This document shows positions 61,614 through 64,000 of a stretch of DNA of 64,000 nucleotides, one piece after another. Location of the stretch: NCBI RefSeq assembly GCF_022482905.1, contig NZ_JAKVOI010000001.1, positions 248,001 to 312,000 on the forward strand, written 5' to 3'. The notes under the pieces were generated by a model. It worked only from the letters and a program-made list of their open reading frames with translations. It was not told where the DNA came from and did no database searches. The stretch is from Clostridium sp. (GTDB taxonomy: Bacteria > Bacillota > Clostridia > Clostridiales > Clostridiaceae). Position 1 is the first letter of the stretch, and each line of letters opens with the position of its first letter. Position numbers and translations under genes: made by a program.

Positions 61614-61639
61614 GTGGAGAAAAGTTTGGAGTGATAAAC

Positions 61640-61780
61640 TTGAAACGTGATGATGAATATTATACAAAGCTGTATTACAGTGATTTTGAAGAATATTGCA
61701 GGAAGTGTCCTAATAGGAAAGAGAGAAGGATATGTTCCTGCAGGTGTAAGAGTAGTATTTGTAGATATGTTCTGGAATGA
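61640..61780 (+). CDS. Small cysteine-rich phage ORF
   Basis: A 46-residue protein from TTG 61640, with TTGGAGTGA well placed upstream. An in-frame ATG at 61568 would run through the terminator hairpin and is rejected. The product has six cysteines in CRKCPNRKERRICSCRCKSS and likely binds zinc. Its stop overlaps the next possible start. Confidence 0.55.
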   Translation: MKRDDEYYTKLYYSDFEEYCRKCPNRKERRICSCRCKSSICRYVLE

Positions 61781-61791
61781 AGGTGAGGATA

Positions 61792-62076
61792 TTGAGCCAT
61801 CCTGAAATCATAAAAATTGGTGGGATAGATTATAATATTAGATTGGTTGATACATGTGACGAAGACGATCTAAACATTGACGGTAAAATAATTTTTGACA
61901 AACAAGAAATTAGAATTAAAAAAGGGTTAGAAAAGCAGTATGGAGAAAGCATTCTATTACATGAAATAATACATGGTATATTTGAATTTTGTGGATGGGA
62001 GCAGAATGAGGAGAATGTAACAAGGTTGTCAAATGCTTTATATCAGGTATTGAGGGACAATAATATTTTTAAATAA
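61792..62076 (+). CDS. Small HExxH metalloprotease-like phage protein
   Basis: A protein of about 94 residues with the zinc-peptidase motif LLHEIIHGIFEFCG (HEIIH) in the middle and a beta-hairpin region before it (IKIGGIDYNIRLVD, KIIFDKQEIRIKK). Similar small proteins occur in many Firmicute phages and integrative elements; the substrate is unknown. TTG 61792 is chosen for AAGGTGAGG (61780-61788); ATG 61777, overlapping the previous stop but without a ribosome site, would add 5 residues. Confidence 0.75.
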   Translation: MSHPEIIKIGGIDYNIRLVDTCDEDDLNIDGKIIFDKQEIRIKKGLEKQYGESILLHEIIHGIFEFCGWEQNEENVTRLSNALYQVLRDNNIFK

Positions 62077-62105
62077 AGGTGGCTGGCTAGACTATTTAAT
62101 ATATA

Positions 62106-62276
62106 TTATTTTTCTTTACGTACACCTTTAAAAGGTTTAGAACTTGAAGTTTTGTTATTTTTAAATCTACCAGTTTTTGAGTCTCTTTCAACCCAAGAAT
62201 CAGTTTTAGAATTATGAGTTTGTGAACGCTGCTTTACTGCACCTTTACGGTATCCATCACCTGTATTGCCAGCCAT
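62106..62276 (-). CDS. Conserved small basic protein
   Basis: A 56-residue protein read leftward. The text AGNTGDGYRKGAVKQRSQ, WVERDSKTGRF and SSKPFKGVRKEK matches a widespread small family with the same beginning and the same KGVRKEK ending that I have seen in many bacteria. No function is known to me. ATG 62276 follows GGAG; the longer frame from 62291 uses weaker codons. It lies alone against the phage direction, a hint of cargo. Confidence 0.7.
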   Translation of the reverse strand: MAGNTGDGYRKGAVKQRSQTHNSKTDSWVERDSKTGRFKNNKTSSSKPFKGVRKEK

Positions 62277-62406
62277 AGTAACCATCTCCAATAATAGTCA
62301 ACCACCTTCTAATACCAATATTCAACATTTTATGTTAAATTCCTGCTAATTTGGGAGGAATTTTGGAGATTACGGCGAATATATGGGGTATTAAGGAGGG
62401 ATGAAT

Positions 62407-63180
62407 TTGAGTAGAAATAAAAGAACTGCCAATATAAATTGGATAACTATAGGTATATATTTAACAATAATCATATTGATTTCTTTAATTATATATGGAT
62501 TACTTTTTTTAAACTTTCCACCATCTCCAAATGGTACATCAAATACAGACTGGCTTCAATTTTGGGGAAGTTATATAGGGGGAGTTATTGGAGGAATGAC
62601 TACTCTAGGTGGTGTATACTATACACTAAAACATCAAGATAATGATAAAGATGATAATGAGGATTTTCAATCAGAAATGAAGAGATTAGAAGTTATACCG
62701 TGTTTAGATAATCAATCATTAGAAGATCACTCATTTAGTAGAGATTATAATTTGCCATCAGGATATTTAATTTTTTATGATTCTACTATGGATAATCGAT
62801 TTACAGAAGGAGTTTGTTTTATAAATAGAATTGAAACGCAATTTATGGATCAAATTATAGATGTTTTTAAGTTAAAAATTACTAATATAGGATTAGGTCC
62901 ATGCATAGGAGTTAAAATAGATTTTTATAGAGATGATAAATTAATTCTGGAGAATATTCAGCCGCAATTTGGAATGGCTGTTGGAGCTTCAAATATTATT
63001 GCACTTACATTTATTGAGTATCCTATAGGCAAATATAAACTTGTATTTACAACAAACGATGTATATATGAAAAATAGTTATAAACAAGAGCTTGAATTTG
63101 AATACATGAGTAGATACAATGAGGATAATAATGAAGACGAATATGGAGTAGCTGTTAATGCCATTACGAAGCCTTCTTAA
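62407..63180 (+). CDS. Membrane protein of unknown function (cargo-like)
   Basis: A 257-residue protein with two transmembrane helices at the N-terminus (about 14-37 and 52-72; WITIGIYLTIIILISLIIYG, WGSYIGGVIGGMTTLGGVYY) and a polar, beta-rich C-terminal domain of about 180 residues. The WGSYIGG...YYTLKHQ layout recurs in poorly known membrane proteins, including some annotated as phage abortive infection proteins. The start is TTG 62407, correctly placed after AAGGAGG. The base composition is much more AT-rich than the rest of the prophage. A phage-resistance role is speculation. Confidence 0.7.
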   Translation: MSRNKRTANINWITIGIYLTIIILISLIIYGLLFLNFPPSPNGTSNTDWLQFWGSYIGGVIGGMTTLGGVYYTLKHQDNDKDDNEDFQSEMKRLEVIPCLDNQSLEDHSFSRDYNLPSGYLIFYDSTMDNRFTEGVCFINRIETQFMDQIIDVFKLKITNIGLGPCIGVKIDFYRDDKLILENIQPQFGMAVGASNIIALTFIEYPIGKYKLVFTTNDVYMKNSYKQELEFEYMSRYNEDNNEDEYGVAVNAITKPS

Positions 63181-63244
63181 CGGTTAATGTAAGATTAATT
63201 TTAATAAAAATATAGATTTTAAATTTAGGAGAGATTATTAGGCA

Positions 63245-63904
63245 ATGAATAAAATCAAAAAATTTATTAGAAAAAATAAATGTCTGTCAATTGGTGCCAT
63301 AATTTCTTTCTGTATAATCTTTTTATATAGATTAACTGATTCATGCCCAGATATATTGTGGGGATTGGGTGACTTTATATTTAAACTATCTTCAGATTTA
63401 GGATTAGCATATTTTGGTAGCTTTATTTTTTATATAATTCAAGTTTATATACCAAGAGAGGATGAATTATATAAGATTAATCAATGTATAAAAATACCTA
63501 TTGATGAAATAATAAATGGTACTAAAAGAATAACGATAGAATTGGACTTGAATAAGAAATTTTGTGATATATCTGATGAGTCAACAATATATACTGGTAA
63601 AAACGTAATAAAAGAAGAGTATTTTAATTATATATTTAGATATATTGAAGAAATAAATATAAATTCACAAAGTGTATTTGTGTTAGCAAAATTTTTAGAT
63701 AGTGATTTAATTCTGGCGCTTAATGGGATAGTTAATTCAAAATATTTTTATTATTTTAGGCAACAATACGATAATAGATATGATAAAAGTTGTCGATCAC
63801 TTTATATCAAAACATACAAAAATGAAATGATCGAGTGTTACAAAAATGTAATAATACTTGAGAATTATGCAAGAAAAAATAGCTTTAAAATAGATAGAAA
63901 ATAA
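63245..63904 (+). CDS. Membrane protein of unknown function (cargo-like)
   Basis: A 219-residue, very AT-rich gene. The product has two N-terminal membrane helices (about 13-30 and 47-70; SIGAIISFCIIFLYRLT, LGLAYFGSFIFYIIQVYIP) and a cytoplasmic helical domain with no known motif. It follows the previous membrane protein by 64 bases and shares its composition and layout, so the two may work together. The ATG follows AGGAGAG. A short AAAGTACTC/GAGTGCTTT hairpin lies at 63918-63941. Confidence 0.68.
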   Translation: MNKIKKFIRKNKCLSIGAIISFCIIFLYRLTDSCPDILWGLGDFIFKLSSDLGLAYFGSFIFYIIQVYIPREDELYKINQCIKIPIDEIINGTKRITIELDLNKKFCDISDESTIYTGKNVIKEEYFNYIFRYIEEININSQSVFVLAKFLDSDLILALNGIVNSKYFYYFRQQYDNRYDKSCRSLYIKTYKNEMIECYKNVIILENYARKNSFKIDRK

Positions 63905-64000
63905 AAGTAATAAATCAAAAAGTACTCTGTTATGAGTGCTTTATGTATAGCTTTAAGTTTTACATATTCAAAACAAACAAGGCAACTAGCAACGAGGTGG

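Larger units (their letters stand above)
61111..61639. other. Structured, gene-free prophage interval
   Basis: I see no credible ORF here. Hairpins are frequent: GGCTCC/GGGGCC (about 61158-61177), ACGGG/CCGTA (61185-61197), AAATAAGCA/TGCTTATTT (61355-61363 with 61384-61392), GGTTGCA/TGCAACC (61515-61521 with 61540-61546, extended by TGTC/GACA), and AAATAAGCATCC/GGGTGCTTATTT (61579-61590 with 61599-61610). The two AAATAAGCA hairpins share the same stem. This may be a leader RNA, terminators or a packaging-related region. Confidence 0.5.
44464..64000. mobile_element. Prophage integrated at tRNA-Glu (left part)
   Basis: From the tRNA 3' end to the window edge the content is phage-like. It has a tyrosine integrase, a leftward lysogeny block, a repressor/Cro switch, an antirepressor, Gp157, replication and recombination genes, a methyltransferase, a DUF1064 nuclease and an ArpU-type regulator. 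No structural, lysis or terminase genes are reached. No second copy of the tRNA 3' end is visible before 64000, so the right attachment site lies outside. Base composition drops at both accessory stretches (about 44.5-49.5 and 62.1-63.9 kb). Confidence 0.9.

Noticed and set aside
61568-61639. Long start for the cysteine-rich ORF at ATG 61568
   Set aside because: It would translate through a terminator hairpin; TTG 61640 has a proper ribosome site.
63905-64000. Possible right attachment site or prophage end
   Set aside because: No repeat of the tRNA-Glu 3' end is present; the sequence only shows a hairpin and a ribosome site for a gene beyond the window.
1-64000. CRISPR array or insertion sequence
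   Set aside because: No regularly spaced direct repeats and no transposase gene or terminal repeats were seen anywhere in the window.

Overview
The window looks like chromosomal DNA of a low-GC, anaerobic, spore-former-type Firmicute close to Clostridium. The support is strong AGGAGG-type ribosome sites, many TTG and GTG starts, T-box, SAM-I and adenosylcobalamin leaders, an iron-type butanol dehydrogenase close to clostridial BdhA/BdhB, and the oxygen-independent cobalt-early cobalamin route. No species name can be read from the sequence alone. About 44.4 kb is host chromosome. The remaining 19.5 kb is the left part of a prophage integrated at a tRNA-Glu gene, and its right end lies outside the window.

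Layout of the host part: a 5'-truncated 6S RNA; a DMT-type exporter; a DUF6483-like protein; a hemolysin III family membrane protein behind a long palindrome; the NAD operon nadA-nadB-nadC; a sodium:solute symporter on the minus strand under a probable tyrosine T-box with a duplicated decision module; a large beta-CASP metallo-hydrolase with a repetitive C-terminal half; transketolase; butanol dehydrogenase; a DUF1861/GH130 mannoside pair; ddl; a SAM riboswitch driving an orphan metQ; a MocR-type regulator; a Nudix hydrolase; and ECF-type cbiQ and cbiO.

From 22.4 to 40.5 kb an adenosylcobalamin riboswitch precedes an almost uninterrupted run of 19 genes. In order they are cbiP, cbiB, cobD, a precorrin-2 dehydrogenase, hemC, a cobA-hemD fusion, hemB, cbiA, cobT, cbiC, cbiD, cbiE, cbiT, cbiG, cbiH, cbiK, cbiJ, pduX and cobO. 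They take 5-aminolevulinate through uroporphyrinogen III and the corrin ring to adenosylated cobyric acid intermediates, and make the aminopropanol-phosphate arm. Genes for CbiL, CbiF, HemA, HemL, CobU, CobS and CobC are not in the window. Downstream lie a YitT-family protein, an iron-box-preceded DUF3793/DUF2325 pair, and a convergent znuB-znuC metal transporter.

The prophage begins at tRNA-Glu(CTC) with a tyrosine integrase. A leftward lysogeny block follows: integrase, two small proteins, a membrane-anchored DUF4041/GIY-YIG nuclease resembling the SNIPE phage-defence protein, a coiled-coil protein, an ImmA/IrrE peptidase and a cI-type repressor. A well-formed operator/promoter region separates it from the rightward early block. 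That block contains a Cro-like protein, antirepressor, Gp157, recombination and replication proteins (replisome organizer, DnaC-like loader), an AbrB-type regulator, a cytosine-5 methyltransferase, a DUF1064 nuclease, many tiny ORFs and an ArpU-type late regulator. Downstream is a roughly 640-base structured, almost gene-free interval, then a few very AT-rich cargo-like genes up to the window edge. The most notable items are the SNIPE-like nuclease, a 209-codon ORF nested in another frame of the methyltransferase with its own ribosome site, the tandem T-box decision module, and two prophage genes whose best start appears to be ATA.
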